Positions 46,929 to 58,769 are shown, numbered from the stretch's first letter. The stretch: DNA of 64,000 nucleotides from Ammopiptanthus mongolicus (GCA_039655645.1 CM077345.1:67682384-67746383), one strand, 5' to 3'. The notes: generated by a model not told the origin, from the sequence alone. Numbers and translations are program-made.

Positions 46929-47166
46929 ACGCTCAAGCGTGGAAACCAGTGTAACGCTCAAGCGTGCTAACGCTCTAGCATGGAGAGCTTTGGATGCTCA
47001 AGCGTGAACCCTCTGACCAATGACTGGCAATGATGGGACATAAAGTGATACGTGTCAGTTACGCATCGCGGCTGGCTCATGATGAGTGGTGCCTTGGCGG
47101 TGAGGAAACGTCAACGCTCAAGCGTTGTAACACTAAAGCGTGGAGTTCCAGAACGCTTAAGCATCG
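46929..47166. repeat. Cluster of ACGCTCAAGCGT palindrome-like motifs
   Basis: Exact ACGCTCAAGCGT at 46929-46940, 46954-46965 and 47114-47125, with variants around 46969, 46991, 47130 and 47153. The motif is a near-perfect palindrome (ACGCT..AGCGT). A second cluster occurs in the minus-strand solo LTR at about 58369-58600. Confidence 0.85.
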
Positions 47167-48110
47167 TCAGCAGAATCTTTTGCCTATATATAGCTCTTCA
47201 CTTTTACCATGAGTGAATTTTTGGAATTTCACCAGAACATACAGAGAACATGAGAGAGAGGTCCAGGAGAATTTGAAGCTTTGATTTCAAGTCGTGATCC
47301 GTTCGTTGATTCGATTCTAATTTCGACCGTGTTTTCGTGATCAGCGTGACTCCTACTCCAATTCTATCTGTTTGCTTTTGTGATCGGACGAAGGTATGCC
47401 GAGGTTCCGTATCTACCTACATTGTACCTATACAATGTTCTCTTATGGTTTAAGCTTCTTTTCACGGTTTTAACTTCGTATTAGGGTTAATGCTATAGTC
47501 TACGTGTTATTTCCGTGATTAGGGCAAGTTTGGAAGTTGTGTGTGGAACCCTTTAGAAGTAGTAGGCTGCGGCTATGGAGGCTTAGAGAGGAGCAAGAAG
47601 TGCTCGTTGTGTTCGTGATTATCACCACATTTTCTATCAAGTGGGGAGAAAGAGTTACACACGTCGAGGAGGCAAGAGTAGTCCATATAGCTTGTTGTAT
47701 GTTTTATGTGTGTAGGGGAATCCTAAACCCTACGTGAGGTTGAGCCCTGACAGAGTACCTAAACCCTAGATTTGGTCTACTTTGGGCTATCACCGTTATA
47801 TTTGATACCTTAAGTTAGCAGATTTTTGATGCATGATAATATGTGGTATGTGTTGATATATGCATACCTGCTATTTATGATATTAGTTAATTGCAAGAGA
47901 TGCATGATGTGTTGGTAATAATGGTATGTTGGCATGTTATGCTATTTATTAACTTAGGGAGCATGTTGATATTTGTTGAACTGTTGCATTATATTTGGAA
48001 ATGCATGTATGCATGAGATTCAGAGGTTTAGCATGATTAGGGCTTTGACCCCGTGGTGGATGTTTGAGCTGATAATTGAGATTTGAGGTATAGTGGAATA
48101 AGTTCACGAT

Positions 48111-48180
48111 GGGAGCTTGGAGCTCATATGTGTCCAAGTGGAGCTTGGAGCTCGTATAATTACAGTGGAGCTTGGAGCTC
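48111..48180 (+). repeat. Short tandem repeat, GGAGCTTGGAGCTC units, 3 copies
   Basis: Units begin at about 48112, 48140 and 48167. Each has the 14-bp core GGAGCTTGGAGCTC followed by a variable spacer. Confidence 0.85.
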
Positions 48181-48833
48181 ATGTTGCTAAGAGCAAGTTT
48201 GCATCTGTTGCAATATTAGCTCAAGAGAGATGGATGACATGCATAGCATATGCATTTGATGCCAAGTGGCGAGCCGTATGCTGTGAGGCATATGAGGTTG
48301 GTGCACCAAGTGTGGGTGCGGAAAACAGAAGGGAAGGTCTGAGAGACCTTGGGGATATATTGGACGCAGGTGTACCCACATGAGACCGGTATGGTAGTGC
48401 CTATTGTGTCGTGGCGGTCCTGGCTAAGTATGGTTATCTCGACTAGAGCCTTGAGTCTTTCCAGTTGCTGCTGGATCTTCCGAGGAGGCCCAATTAACCC
48501 TCTTTGTTTGGGAGAGTTGAGCGGTGATGCACTGTTATGGGTCACAGCGAGCGGAACGGATTACAGGAACAAACCAACTTGTTGTCCGATATGCAGACAT
48601 GATGGTGCCTTTAGTAGGGTGTTTAGTACCGACCGGCATGCATAGAAAGAGTATGTGTACATCTAGCTAGGAAATGACCATAGTGTAATGATGTTGAGAG
48701 ATGATTGTGCTTGCTATATGTTCTGCATCGCATCATCCCTGTCATAGATGTGCAGTATATCTTATCTCCCGATATTTTCTTGTATGTTATGCTCTCGATC
48801 TGCGAGTAGACTGCGAGTTAGTTAGAGCTGACT

Positions 48834-49271
48834 ATGGACTCGAGGATGCATCCCTTCCTCCAGGCAGCCCCGAGGATACCGATGCTGGGCGAGCTTGAGA
48901 TCGTCTACCACGACAAGCAGGGTTGGCAGGTGGACCCCTCTACATTCTTGACCGTGTATATCGGACTAGTGAGCTTGCTGTTCCGAGGCGATACTCCACC
49001 ACGAGCGGACATCATGGGACCGTACAGAGTGGTCCAGTTTCTTCTGTTTCCCCAGATGTGGTACCCACCTAGGCTGCGAGAGAAGGACTTTATGTGGCCT
49101 GCTCCAGCATCATATCACGTGATGAGTCACAGAGGGTTTGTGCTGAGAGGACAGCGTCGGAGGTCAGAGTGGTATTTGAGAGCCGCTAGGCGTGGACCGA
49201 TCGTTATCTCCCGTTCTTCCTCGGATTATCTGCCCTTGCGGGTTTATAGGTGCACATATGGGGAAGGATAG
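48834..49271 (+). other. LTR-embedded reading frame in element 3
   Basis: A 145-codon frame is open to a TAG at 49269-49271. It starts at an ATG in a stretch enriched in G+C compared with its surroundings (MDSRMHPFLQAAP, then ELEIVYHDKQGW, FRGDTPPRADIMGPY, FVLRGQRRRSEWYL). It lies near the 3' end of the LTR, as do the frames in elements 1 and 2, but I see no sequence similarity to those. No known family. Confidence 0.4.
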
Positions 49272-49675
49272 GGTAGCTCTTGACTTTCACGTCATGGAGG
49301 ACGTGACGTTGCCAGTGCGTCAATCATAGGATGTGAGGTAAGGTCTTTTTGATGTATTTTGAGAGGGGATGGGGAGAGCCTGTGAGTTGAGTTGAGTCCT
49401 TTTTGATGTTATGTTGTATTTTCGTTTTCTCATGTACTTCCATCTGTATTATTAATTAGCCCTACTGATAGGGCCACCATGTATATATATTTGTACCGTG
49501 TGTATGTGTTTTCATTTATCCTGTTGTGCTTACTTTGATATTGTGCGCTTTTAAATTGATCATATGTTATCGCTGTTTTAATAAATGCGTAATCGCCATG
49601 TTATAATTAATAGTATGTTTGGGCTCTAAAATAATAGGGCTTCCTTGAGTGGGACTTGGGGATGTCACATTAAGG

Positions 49676-49687
49676 TGGTATCAGAGC
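49676..49687 (+). promoter_or_regulatory. Primer binding site of element 3 (tRNA-iMet)
   Basis: TGGTATCAGAGC, six bases after the LTR end, the same primer type as elements 1 and 2. Confidence 0.92.
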
Positions 49688-49915
49688 AGTTTGGTCCTAT
49701 TTGGACTGTGGAAGTCGGGGACCAAGACTGTGAGGTATTAGGAAGTTGAACTAGTAAAGTTTGTCATCTCTGTAAGAGAGTACAACTGTGTCTAAATGGG
49801 TAGAATGAACGCGATCGATTGTTGTAGTGCTTGTATGAATGATAAGTAGATGTATGTACTTATGTTGCTTATAATGTTTGAACTCTGAGCTAACGGTTAC
49901 TTGAATTAGGAACCA

Positions 49916-50950
49916 ATGGCTCGAGGAAGAGATAGAGGTAGAGGTAGGACCAGACCCAATGGAAGACAGGAGGCTGAAGCTTCACATACTGGGAATGGAG
50001 CTGAGTCGCTGGAAACCCTCAGGACTATGAGGGATATGGCTGCTGCTATGCTACAGCAAATGCAGCAGAATGCTCAACTCATTCAGCTGACCCGTGAGAA
50101 TCAACAATAGCAGCGGAATGTTAGAACTGAAGATGCTGGTTTGGATGCCTTCATGAGGTGACAACCTCTTCAGTTCAATGGGGACTACAATCCCGAGAGA
50201 GCAGAATTGTGGATTCAAGAGTTGGAGAAGATTGTCGTAGCAACACACTGTGATGAAGCTCAGAAGGTTTCTTATGTTTCTTTCATGTTGGTGGGAGGAG
50301 CAGAGATGTGGTGGAAAGGGAAGCAGAGGTTGTTCGAAGCTGAAGGAAAAGCTGTAACTTGGGCGCTATTCAGAGAATATTTTCTACAGAAGTATTTTCC
50401 TCGGATGACCAGGAGGGAAAAGGACAAGGAGTTCCAGAGTTTGAAGCAAGGCAACATGACAATCGGGGAATATGTAGAAAGGTTTGACGCGCTGCTTAAA
50501 TTCTCAGAGTTTTATTAGTGGTATTCGGACGAGGAGTGGATGGGCCGCAGGTTTGAGGACAGGTTGAAATACGAGATTCAAAAGGCTATAGTATCGTTGG
50601 GGTTTACCGTGTTCCCTAACATGCTGGATCGGTGTTCGACAATTGAGAACATCGAAAGAAGAAGAGAGATGGTGACAAGGAGGACCTATCCGCAGTAACC
50701 AGAGAGATAGTGTGGAAGATTTCAAAGTGGTTGGGGGCCATATCGGAGACTAGCACAGAGGGCTGGAGAGGCTGGAAGTCAAGGACCAAGTGCAACTCAG
50801 GGGTTGCAAGGTTGTTCCAAGTGTGGGGGACCACACATGGTCCGAGACTGCAGAAGTAAAACACCCGGGAGGACCATAACTTGGTATACATGTGGAAGGC
50901 AAGGACACATGGCTAAGGACTGCAGGCAAGGGAATGCACGATCGTCCAAT
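49916..50950 (+). pseudogene. gag: Element 3 gag
   Basis: ATG at 49916 opens MARGRDRGRGRTRPNGRQ and a Gln-rich helix, stopped by a TAG at 50108-50110. The capsid continues at 50160-50518 (FNGDYNPERAELWIQELEKI, WWKGKQRLFE, FREYFLQKYFP, MTIGEYVERFDALLKF), ending in a TAG after FY. The nucleocapsid has a complete knuckle CSKCGGPHMVRDC near 50819. A second lacks its first cysteine (WYTCGRQGHMAKDC). Confidence 0.88.
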
Positions 50951-52388
50951 GTGACTGGATAGCCTGCAAGACCACAAGCCATGGGAAGAGTGTTTGCCGT
51001 GAGGGGAACTGAATCCTCTCGGTGCCTAGATCTGATTCAAGATAAGTGTTTAGTTTCAGGCAAGCTCTTATCTGTGTTGTTTGATTCGGGGGCTACTCAC
51101 TCATTTATTTCTATGGAGTGCATGGATCATTTAGGGTTACCAGTTTCATCTTTACCATATGATCGTACTATTTCCACACCCACTGGTGATTCATTGATTA
51201 CCCTGTTTGTGTGTTTGAAATGCCCTATCATAATAGAAAATAGACATTTCATTGTTAATCTAGTCTGTCTGCCTATGTAGCAGATTGATGTTATTTTAGG
51301 CATGGATTGGCTTTCGGCTAACCATGTGATACTGGACTGTTCAAATAAGACCCCTTGTTTTTCTAAGCAATCTGGATTGATGACTGCTGATGAAAGTATT
51401 CCGAAGGGTGTACGATCTGGAGAGTGCGTGGTGCTATTCTCCTTGGAACCGAAGGAACCTCCAAACGTGGAAGCGCTGCCGATTGTGCGGGAATTTTCGG
51501 AGGTATTTCCAAATGATGTTCCAGGGTTACCACCGGAAAGGGGGATCGAGTTTACCGTAGACCTTGTACTAGGAACTGGACCTATTTCGATAACACCTTA
51601 TCGAATGTCTCCAACAGAGTTGGCGGAGTTGAAGAAACAGTTGGATGAGATGTTAGGCAAGGAATTCATCAGACCTAGTGCATCGCCATAGGGAACTCCG
51701 ATACTGTTCGTCAAGAAGGATGGGAGTTCAAGGTTATGTATGGACTATCGTCAGCTAAATAAAGTAACGATAAACAATAGGTATCCGTTGCGGAGGATAG
51801 ATGATTTGATGGATCGGTTGAGGGGAGCAACTATGTTTTCCAAGATTGATCTGAGATCTAGTTATTATCAAATCGGAGTGAGGAAGGAGGATATACCGAA
51901 GACAGCTTTTCGAAGTCGGTATGGGCATTACGAGTATTTGGTTATGCCTTTTGGTGTGACTAATGCTCCGGTCGTGTTCAAGGATTATATAAACAGGATA
52001 TTCCGATCGTTCCTAGACACGTTTGTTGTCGTGTTGATCGATGACATCCTTATTTATTCTTTGAGTAAAGAGGAACATCAAGAGCATCTTCGAGTGGTGC
52101 TGCAGGTACTGAAGGATAGGTAGTTATATGCGAAGCTATCTAAGTGTGAATTCTGGCTAGAGGAAGTATAGTTTCTGGGATACGTGATCAACAAGGATGG
52201 AATCATGGTGGATCCTGCTAAGGTTGAAGCGGTAGTTAAGTGGGAAAGCCCGGAGTCTGTGAGCAAGGTTCGCAGGTTTCTTGGTTTTGCGGGCTACTAC
52301 AGGTTGTTTATCGAAAAATTCTCCAAAATTGCATTGCCTATGACGCAATTGACGAGGAAGGGGAAGGCGTTTAAGTGGACGGAAGCTT
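50951..52388 (+). pseudogene. pol: Element 3 pol: protease and reverse transcriptase
   Basis: The protease DSGATHSFIS is intact near 51080. A TAG at 51278-51280 follows the NLVCLPM segment, and VILGMDWLSANH comes after it. RT runs from FSEVFPNDVPGLPP through MSPTELAELKKQLDEML to a TAG at about 51689, then MDYRQLNKVTINNRYPL. It then reaches VMPFGVTNAP and the catalytic LIDDILIYS (52037 on). Two more stops follow (52121 and about 52168), in the segment ending FWLEEV-stop-FLGYVI. After that come the connection KVEAVVKWESP and RFLGFAGYYR. Confidence 0.88.
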
Positions 52389-53560
52389 TTGCAGAGTTTC
52401 TCAGAGCTGAAGCGTCGGTTGACCACGTCGCCAGTGTTGGTTTTGCCAGATCCATTAGAATGTTTTGACATATTTTGTGATGCGTCATATCAAGGATTGG
52501 GTTGTGTCCTCATACAAAAAGGAAGAGTGGTGGCGTATGCCTCCAGGCAGTTGAGAGTGCATGAACGGAACTATCCGACTCATGATCTGGAGCTACATAC
52601 GATAGTGTTTGCATTGAAGATATGGAGACACTATCTGTATGGTGCTAAATTTAGCATGTTTAGTGACCATAAGAGCCTAAAGTGTTTGTTCGAAAAGAAA
52701 GAGTTGAACATGAGGCAGAGGAGGTGGATGGAATTCATAAAGGACTATGAATTCGACCTGCAATACCATCCAGGCAAGGCGAATGTTGTAGCGGATGCGC
52801 TTAGTAGGAAGTCCCTACACGTATCTGTGATGATGGTGCGAAAGCTTGAGTTGTTAGAACAGTTTAGAGATCTGAATCTGGACGTGGAAATCGTGGAGGA
52901 TAAGATGAATCTTGGGATGATCGAGGTTACTAATGATTTCCTGAATTTGCTTTGGAAAAGGCAAGCTGAGGACGAGTACCTTAAGAAGGTGAACCAGTTG
53001 ATCGAGGAAAGTGAGACGTATGAGTTTAACAGAGTTTCGGATGGCCTCATCAGGTTTGGCAATCAAGTTTGTGTGGTTGGCGATAAGGAAGTTAAGAACA
53101 TGATTTTGGAAGAAGCACACAAGAGCAAGTTGAGTTTTCATCCAGGGGCTACTAAGATGTATCAAGATCTGAAGAAGTTATTCTGGTGGCCAGGGATGAA
53201 GAAGGAAGTTGCAGCTTATGTCCTATCTTGTTTAGTGTGTCAAAAGGCGAAGGTTGAACACCAGAAGCCAGCAGGATTATTGCAATCATTGGATGCTCCG
53301 GAATGGAAGTAGGACAGTATTGCATTAGACTTTATTTCTGGGTTACCAAAGACTCAGAAGAAGTGTGATGCAATTTGGGTCATCATAGAGAGGTTGACGA
53401 AATGTGTCCATTTCTTACCTATCAACCAGAACTATTCTCTGGATAGGCTGACTCAGATTTACATCAGGGAGGTGGTATGTCTGCATGGTGTGTCTTCGAG
53501 TATTATCTCAGACCGAGACCTGAGGTTTACTTCGAGGTTCTAGAAAAGCTTAAACGGAGC
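52389..53560 (+). pseudogene. pol: Element 3 pol: RNase H and truncated integrase
   Basis: A 307-codon frame to 53312 holds RNase H (FCDASYQGLGCVLIQ, VVAYASRQLR, DLELHTIVFALKIW, FSDHKSLKCLF, VVADALSRK) and the integrase zinc-binding region (EEAHKSKLSFHPGATK, FWWPGMKKEV, CLVCQKAK). After a TAG (53310) the core begins (LDFISGLPK, IIERLTKCVHFLPI, ISDRDLRFTSRF) and another stop follows at 53541. The element ends at about 53560, before the third catalytic residue (Glu). Confidence 0.88.
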
Positions 53561-54402
53561 GTTAGGATTTTTCTACACTTTTTCATGAATTTATGAAGTT
53601 TGAAGTTCAACTTGAACAAAAGCTTGAAAAGAATGGTTTCAATGGAAGAATATGAAGATTAAGAGACCAAAGAAGAAGTCCATACCTCTCAGAGGATGAA
53701 GGTGAGCAAGATGATCAACTTTGCTTCACAAATCAATTGAGAAATTCTTAAGAAAAGTGAGAGAAAGTGTGAGGAAACTTCTGTTATGAAGAAAATGAAG
53801 TGAATGGCGAGTTTGATGAAGGGAGGGGCGTGTGAGATGAAGGTGAGGGTAGGAAGGTCCAAAAAATTTCACTTCAGGGGCAAAATGGTCTTTTTACACA
53901 AGGTTAAATGGTAATTATGGAAAAGGTTAGGGGTATTTTGGCCTTTTCACGTCTAGATATTTTCTAACGTCATCATGACATTGGCACGCTTTCCTGGGTG
54001 ATGTGACTTGATGTGACTTCATGTTTATCCGTTTGCGGGTCCCAGTAAATCCATATCTAGCTTCGTTTGTCACCCGATTTGAGATTTCGCCCGAATAAAG
54101 CGTAGGAACCAATTTTTTCCAAATTTAACGAAAATGCTGGAAATCCAATTCTAAGACTAACTATTTCATTCACGAGTCAAAATTAGGTCATCTGAGCAGT
54201 AAAATCATACTGTCAGTGAAAAACATAGACCGGGTTCCGTTTGAGTTTTTGACCCAAAATTTAATTGTAACTTCCTACGATAGCGTAGAGCGTGACTATG
54301 GTCATAGTTTATTTTATTTCTTTTTCTAAACCTCAGATAAAAATATAAACTCATTCACACAGTTTACTGTCCTTAGAAAGCTTGAAAAATCGAGGCGTTA
54401 CA
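53561..54402 (-). mobile_element. Inverted fragment of a Tekay-type LTR
   Basis: Read on the minus strand it starts at 54402 with TGTAACGCCTCGATTTTTC and follows the first ~840 bp of the element 1/2 LTRs: the GGACAGTAAACT start, the AGTCACATCA...GTCAC stretch, and the CTCTCACACTTTC-type leader. It ends in GAAAAAGTGTAGAAAAATCC, matching element 1 at about 14743-14762. The remainder of the LTR is absent. Its left edge abuts truncated element 3, its right edge the copia element. Confidence 0.85.
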
Positions 54403-54849
54403 GGTCATGCTCAGTTGAGAGCACCTTAATATATTTTGGTGAGGTGCGAAAGTTGAAATAACGTACTACCAACCATTGGGTTGAACTTAACTAAGCGTAT
54501 TCAATAGGATTGAAATGGCTTAGAGGTATGGGATTGGGCATTAATCCATATGATGGATTAGAATAAGGAGTTATTCACCCAATAGGTCCAAGAATTACAT
54601 TGGATGTAATAGCTGAGTTCTGGGCGATCAGCCACAACTGACTCAGAACGAGGTGAAATATGGATCTTGGTCCCGCAAGAAAATCTTTCAACGGGATTTT
54701 CCGAGTCAATGATGAAGGTCATTGATTTGAGTAAAATAATTGCAGCGTATTTAATAAAATACCTATTAAATATGTTTTAATCATGATACTTATATTCTGT
54801 ATGTTTCTGTATTAAATAACCATAGCTGCAAACACAACTATAATGCGAT

Positions 54850-55480
54850 ACATCCTTGAGAAGGATGAGTTATCTAGAATTAATTTTCTGGATTGGTACA
54901 AATTTTGAGGATTGTCCTCAGGTACGAGAAAAGGAATTGTATGTTCTCAAGCAACTAATTCTCAACCAATTTGTTGCTAATGCCATAACGATCGAAAGGG
55001 ATGCTTAAAAGAAGCATCAAGTTGATGCCTTTGGTGTACGATATCTCATGCTTGCAATCATAAAGGCGGTATGATATTATCATGCACCTTATGATACTCT
55101 AACAAGAGCCAGCAAGGCATAAGAGGTACCGGAAAGAGTAAACAGACAAGAAAGGAAGTATGACTTCCTATTCGGGCATATTTGTTATAAAGGTCAACAT
55201 ATCTACTCCAACATTATGGGTATTGGATACCACATAAGGATCTCACATTAATGTGAAGGATCAAAGGGAGTAGGACATTGACTAAAAGGTAAAGGTCTAC
55301 CCTATGAGTGGAGATGAAGCAAAAGTTGCTACATTGACTATAGGAGTTTGAATTTACCATTAGGTAAAGTTCTACTCTATGATTGAAAATGAAGCAAAAG
55401 TTGCTACATTAACTATAAGAGTTTGAATTTGCCTTATGGGCATTAATGGAAGTAAATAACTGTTATTTTATTCCAGTTGA
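54850..55480 (+). pseudogene. Copia gag and protease remnant
   Basis: The gag-like frame has LRYILEKDELSRINFLDWYK and VLRYEKELYVL, matching the start of copia capsids, then NAITIERDA-stop and a YLMLAII segment where relatives have CLMLAT. The protease core is VLDTT-stop-GSHI, where copia proteases have DSGCSxH or DTGCGSHI. Between them frames are broken repeatedly. Two near-identical ~75-bp stretches (about 55285-55355 and 55360-55430; GAAGCAAAAGTTGCTACATT in both) form a tandem duplication. Confidence 0.65.
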
Positions 55481-55969
55481 TAATAGAAACATAATTTCTA
55501 TATCTTGTATAGACAAGAAAGAATTTTAAGTTGCAATAAATGGACAATTATTGTTCCATTTATTCAACGGATGTCTTTTATGCTAGTATTCATATGAGAT
55601 ATGGACTTTGTGTCCTTGATCTCGATATGCCCATCTATAGCATAAATGCGAATAGGGTCAAAGCAAGTGATTTGGACCCTCTATGTCTTTGGCAATATCT
55701 TTAGACCATATAAGTAAGAAACACATTTCCAAGCTCCACTAATATGGACTCTTGGACTCATCCAATTATGAATTGTTTGAGGTCTGTGAATCTTACTTGT
55801 TTGGAAAGATGACTAAGCTCCATTCACTAGTAAGGTGGAAGGGATGGTAACTTTTGGCATGATACATTGTGATGTATGAGGGCCTCTAAACAAGCTTGCT
55901 AGAAGACAATTTTTCGTACTTCGTCTCATTTATTGATAACTTCAGTAAAGATGGATTTGTCTATGACAC

Positions 55970-56367
55970 AAGTCAGAAATCTTTGAAATGTTCAAAGAAT
56001 TCAAGAACGAAGTGGAGAACTAATTTTGGAAGACTATTAAGATCATGAGATCAGATCGTGGTGGTAAGTACTTAAGCCAACTATTTGATGACTATCTGAA
56101 AGAGTGTGAGATTATATCTCAACTCACTGCTCTTGGAACACCATAATGGAATGGTGTGTCCGAGAGGAGAAAATCGAACCTTGTTGGACATGGTACAATC
56201 TGTGATGAGTCAATCAGACTTCTTTGACTGTTTTAGGGGATATGCTTTACATAAAACAGCTTTCACAGCTAACCTTGTTCCATCTAAAATGACTGAAAAA
56301 CACCATATAAGATATGGACTGGTATGCGACCAAGCATGTCTTTCATTAAGATTTGGGGTGTCAAGTT
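55970..56367 (+). pseudogene. Copia integrase, first part
   Basis: Reads FKEFKNEVEN-stop, IKIMRSDRGGKYLSQLFDDYL, GTP-stop-WNGVSERRNRTLLDMV, YALHKTAFTANLVPSK and SMSFIKIWGV. The Asp of SDRGG and the Glu of SERRNRT are two of the three catalytic DDE residues. The frame changes twice. It is cut by the AAGTT target duplication of the solo LTR. Confidence 0.88.
56363..56367 (+). repeat. Target-site duplication, left (AAGTT)
   Basis: Identical to 58770-58774. Confidence 0.92.
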
Positions 56368-57140
56368 TGAGACGACCCGCTGTCCCATTAAGAAGCTAAG
56401 ATATTAACTAACCTTAAACCGTATTATGAATGTTAGCGCGCTTTATACACAAGCGAAGCAAAGCAGAAGGATAATTTAAACTAAACGAGAAATAAACTAA
56501 AGCACGCATAAAATCAGAGTACACAGCTGTAAAACGTAAAAATATATATACATGCATCAACTGCCCCACCAGTAGGGCTACAGTAATAATATGTACACAC
56601 AGAGTATAACAAAACTGACCATAACAAAATACATCAAAAGGTCAGAAACTCTCATGTTGGCAACACTCACCACCCCCACTAAAAATACATCAAAATCCTC
56701 AAAGTACACTCCTAGCACAGACGCACCGACAAAAATCCTGCCACTGATGGCGGCGATATCCTGAACTACCTTATTCTTCATCCTCCTCTGGTACCGAAAA
56801 CTCAAAACCTCTCAGGGTTGGGGTTCGTAGCTCGTCCACCGGCATTCGGCTCGTAAGGGGTGCCATCCAGCTCTTCAGCGTCTGGTTCCTCCACGGGGTC
56901 TTCCCACAAAACAAAAAGCACACAAAGAAAAGGTGAGGAGATAAGAAAAATGTATCATCAAACATAGGAGAGGGGCAATAGGATAGTATATACGCATGTA
57001 GACACATCAACAGAAAACATGCAACATTCCAACAGCCGTCTCTCGAGTGACACATCACATCCATCTCAAGGAATTATTCTCTCAGATCAAACCTCTACGA
57101 AGGATACTAATCCCTATATGCTTGTCGGCCGATTTCATCC

Positions 57141-57295
57141 ACGTCCCCAGTTGGACATCCCCGTCGGGATCAATAAAATACATCCCCACTTGGACATCCT
57201 CGTAAGGATCAATAACGTCCCCAATTGGACATCCCGCCTCGGGATCGGTGTTACACATCTCGTCCCCACTTGGGCATCCCCCATTGGGATCAAAT
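57141..57295 (-). repeat. Tandem repeat, ~40-bp unit, 4 copies, in solo LTR
   Basis: Plus strand shows CGTCCCCAGTTGGACATCC-type units at about 57141, 57182, 57219 and 57261. They are the reverse-complement counterpart of the array at 9541-9684. Confidence 0.85.
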
Positions 57296-58368
57296 ATGCT
57301 ATGATATGCCACAAACATCCTCAACGGGTTTGATACCGGATCTCACACCTAAGCTCTTAATCAGAAACAACACGATGCCACTACATCCACACGACCACAG
57401 CCTTGACGCCACGCGCCCACGAGCCACAACTCAAATAACACGATCACAGCCTCAAATCAACAGCATAACAGCAACGGCACCATCCACGGTATAGACCCGA
57501 TAAACAGCATGTCACACAACCAAACTTAATTCTATGGCATTCCGCCACCACAACAATTATCGCAAACAACATAATGCCAACAACAGTAATAACATCATCA
57601 TATCAACAAGCATGCTAATACACAAATCATCATATAGTCAGATACACAAATAACCATATAGGCATTTTAGCATGCATATCAAATCAACCTCAACAACAAC
57701 TCGTCTAGCCTAGGGTATTAACTTGGCGGTGATAGCCCCAAAGATACCTACACCTAGGGTTTAGGTACTTTGCCATGGGCTCAACCTCTAGTAGGGTTTA
57801 AGGCTACCCTACACATGCATACATTCTAAATTACGCTTGCCTTCCCGATGATAACAGTTCCTTTCTCCCCACCTGAAGGATTGCGTAGCAGGAATCACGA
57901 ACGCGATCACAAGCTCACCACCACCACCACAACCACCACCACGTGGTTCTAAGCCACCCAACTCGCAACTGCAGCCTCCTCCGAGAGCTCGCACACTCCT
58001 AATCACGAACTTTGTCCTAATCACGAAAAAAAATGGGTAAACAATCATTGTTAACCCTAGGGCAATACCAAAACCAAAGAGATTCAAGGGGAAAGCTCGA
58101 AGAACACGAAGAACATAAAGTTAATGTGTTAAAGATTCGAGCCTACCTTCGAGAAATCAAGAAATCAACCGGTGAATCTTGAAGTACTCGAAGCCCTAAT
58201 CGCAGTGGTGTAGTCGGAATCACGATCCGATGCTCCAATCTCCCTCTACCTCAAGCTTCTCTCTCTAGAATTCTTCTCTCTCTCTCTAGTGGCTCTCTGG
58301 CCTTGAAGAAAATGAATTTCGTGCCAAGAGAAATGAGAGAAGAAAACATAAGTGGTGCTGTCAGGATG

Positions 58369-58600
58369 TCTACGCTTGAGCGTGGGAACACTCCACGCTT
58401 CAGCGTGGGCACAATCTGACGTGGGAAAACTCCACGCTTGAGTGTGGAACGCTGATTGCCACGTCTCGGCCACGCGTCGCGTGCGCACTGACACGTGCAC
58501 CCCCACGCGTCCACTCTCCACATTTTGACGTGCAACTACCCATGTTCGAGCGTCCACGGTCAACGTTAAAGCGTGGGTTCTCTCCACGTCTAAGCGTTGG
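58369..58600. repeat. Second cluster of ACGCTTGAGCGT-type motifs
   Basis: ACGCTTGAGCGT at about 58372, then ACGCTTCAGCGT, ACGCTTGAGTGT, a GTTCGAGCGT variant, AACGTTAAAGCGT and ACGTCTAAGCGTT down to about 58590. Confidence 0.8.
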
Positions 58601-58769
58601 ACGCTGATCAGAACGGTTCTCACACGTTTTTGCACATTCTGAGCTCGTTCCAAGGCCAAATTGTCCTAAATTTGAACCATGGCTTTCTCAACACATAAGG
58701 AACATAATTAAGCCCTTAAACATGCTTAATTAATGTCCCATACCTTAAACGAGAAAATGGGGTGTTACA

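Larger units (their letters stand above)
46769..49669 (+). mobile_element. Element 3, 5' LTR
   Basis: The start is taken at AGTAACATCCTAG, which parallels the TGTAACACCC start of related LTRs with the first base changed. The end is GGGGATGTCACA directly before the primer site. It contains a palindromic-motif cluster (46929-47166), a small tandem repeat (48111-48180), and landmarks shared with the solo LTRs: AAACCCTAC, GAGGTTGAG and GGGCTATCACCG. A protein-like frame lies at 48834-49271. Confidence 0.78.
46769..53560 (+). mobile_element. Gypsy element 3, truncated in integrase
   Basis: 5' LTR about 46769-49669, primer site, gag, protease, RT, RNase H and the first two thirds of integrase, all plus strand. 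The sequence stops inside the integrase core and is followed by an inverted LTR fragment of another family. The 3' LTR is missing, so target duplications cannot be checked. RT and integrase motifs place it with elements 1 and 2 among gypsy elements, but it is clearly diverged. Stops occur in gag, protease and pol. Confidence 0.87.
56368..58769 (-). mobile_element. Solo LTR, gypsy family S, minus strand
   Basis: Minus-strand start TGTAACACCCCATTTTCTCG at 58769, end GGGTCGTCTCA at 56368, 2402 bp. A perfect duplication AAGTT lies at 56363-56367 and 58770-58774, inside copia integrase. It shares with the solo LTR at 7532-10365 the GGACATCC tandem array (about 57141-57295), the GGTGATAGCC and TAGGGTTT landmarks, and the end sequence. 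It also carries ACGCTTGAGCGT-type motifs (58369-58600), as in element 3's LTR. A frame near 56770-56900 (minus) encodes EDPVEEPDAEELDGTPYE, an acidic stretch. Confidence 0.93.

Noticed and set aside
57809..58087. Gly/Cys-rich 92-codon minus-strand frame
   Set aside because: Produced by a CCACCACCA-type simple stretch in the solo LTR.
58246..58659. 137-codon minus-strand frame in the solo LTR
   Set aside because: Arg/His/Thr-rich product made by the repeated ACGCTTGAGCGT motifs; no protein character.
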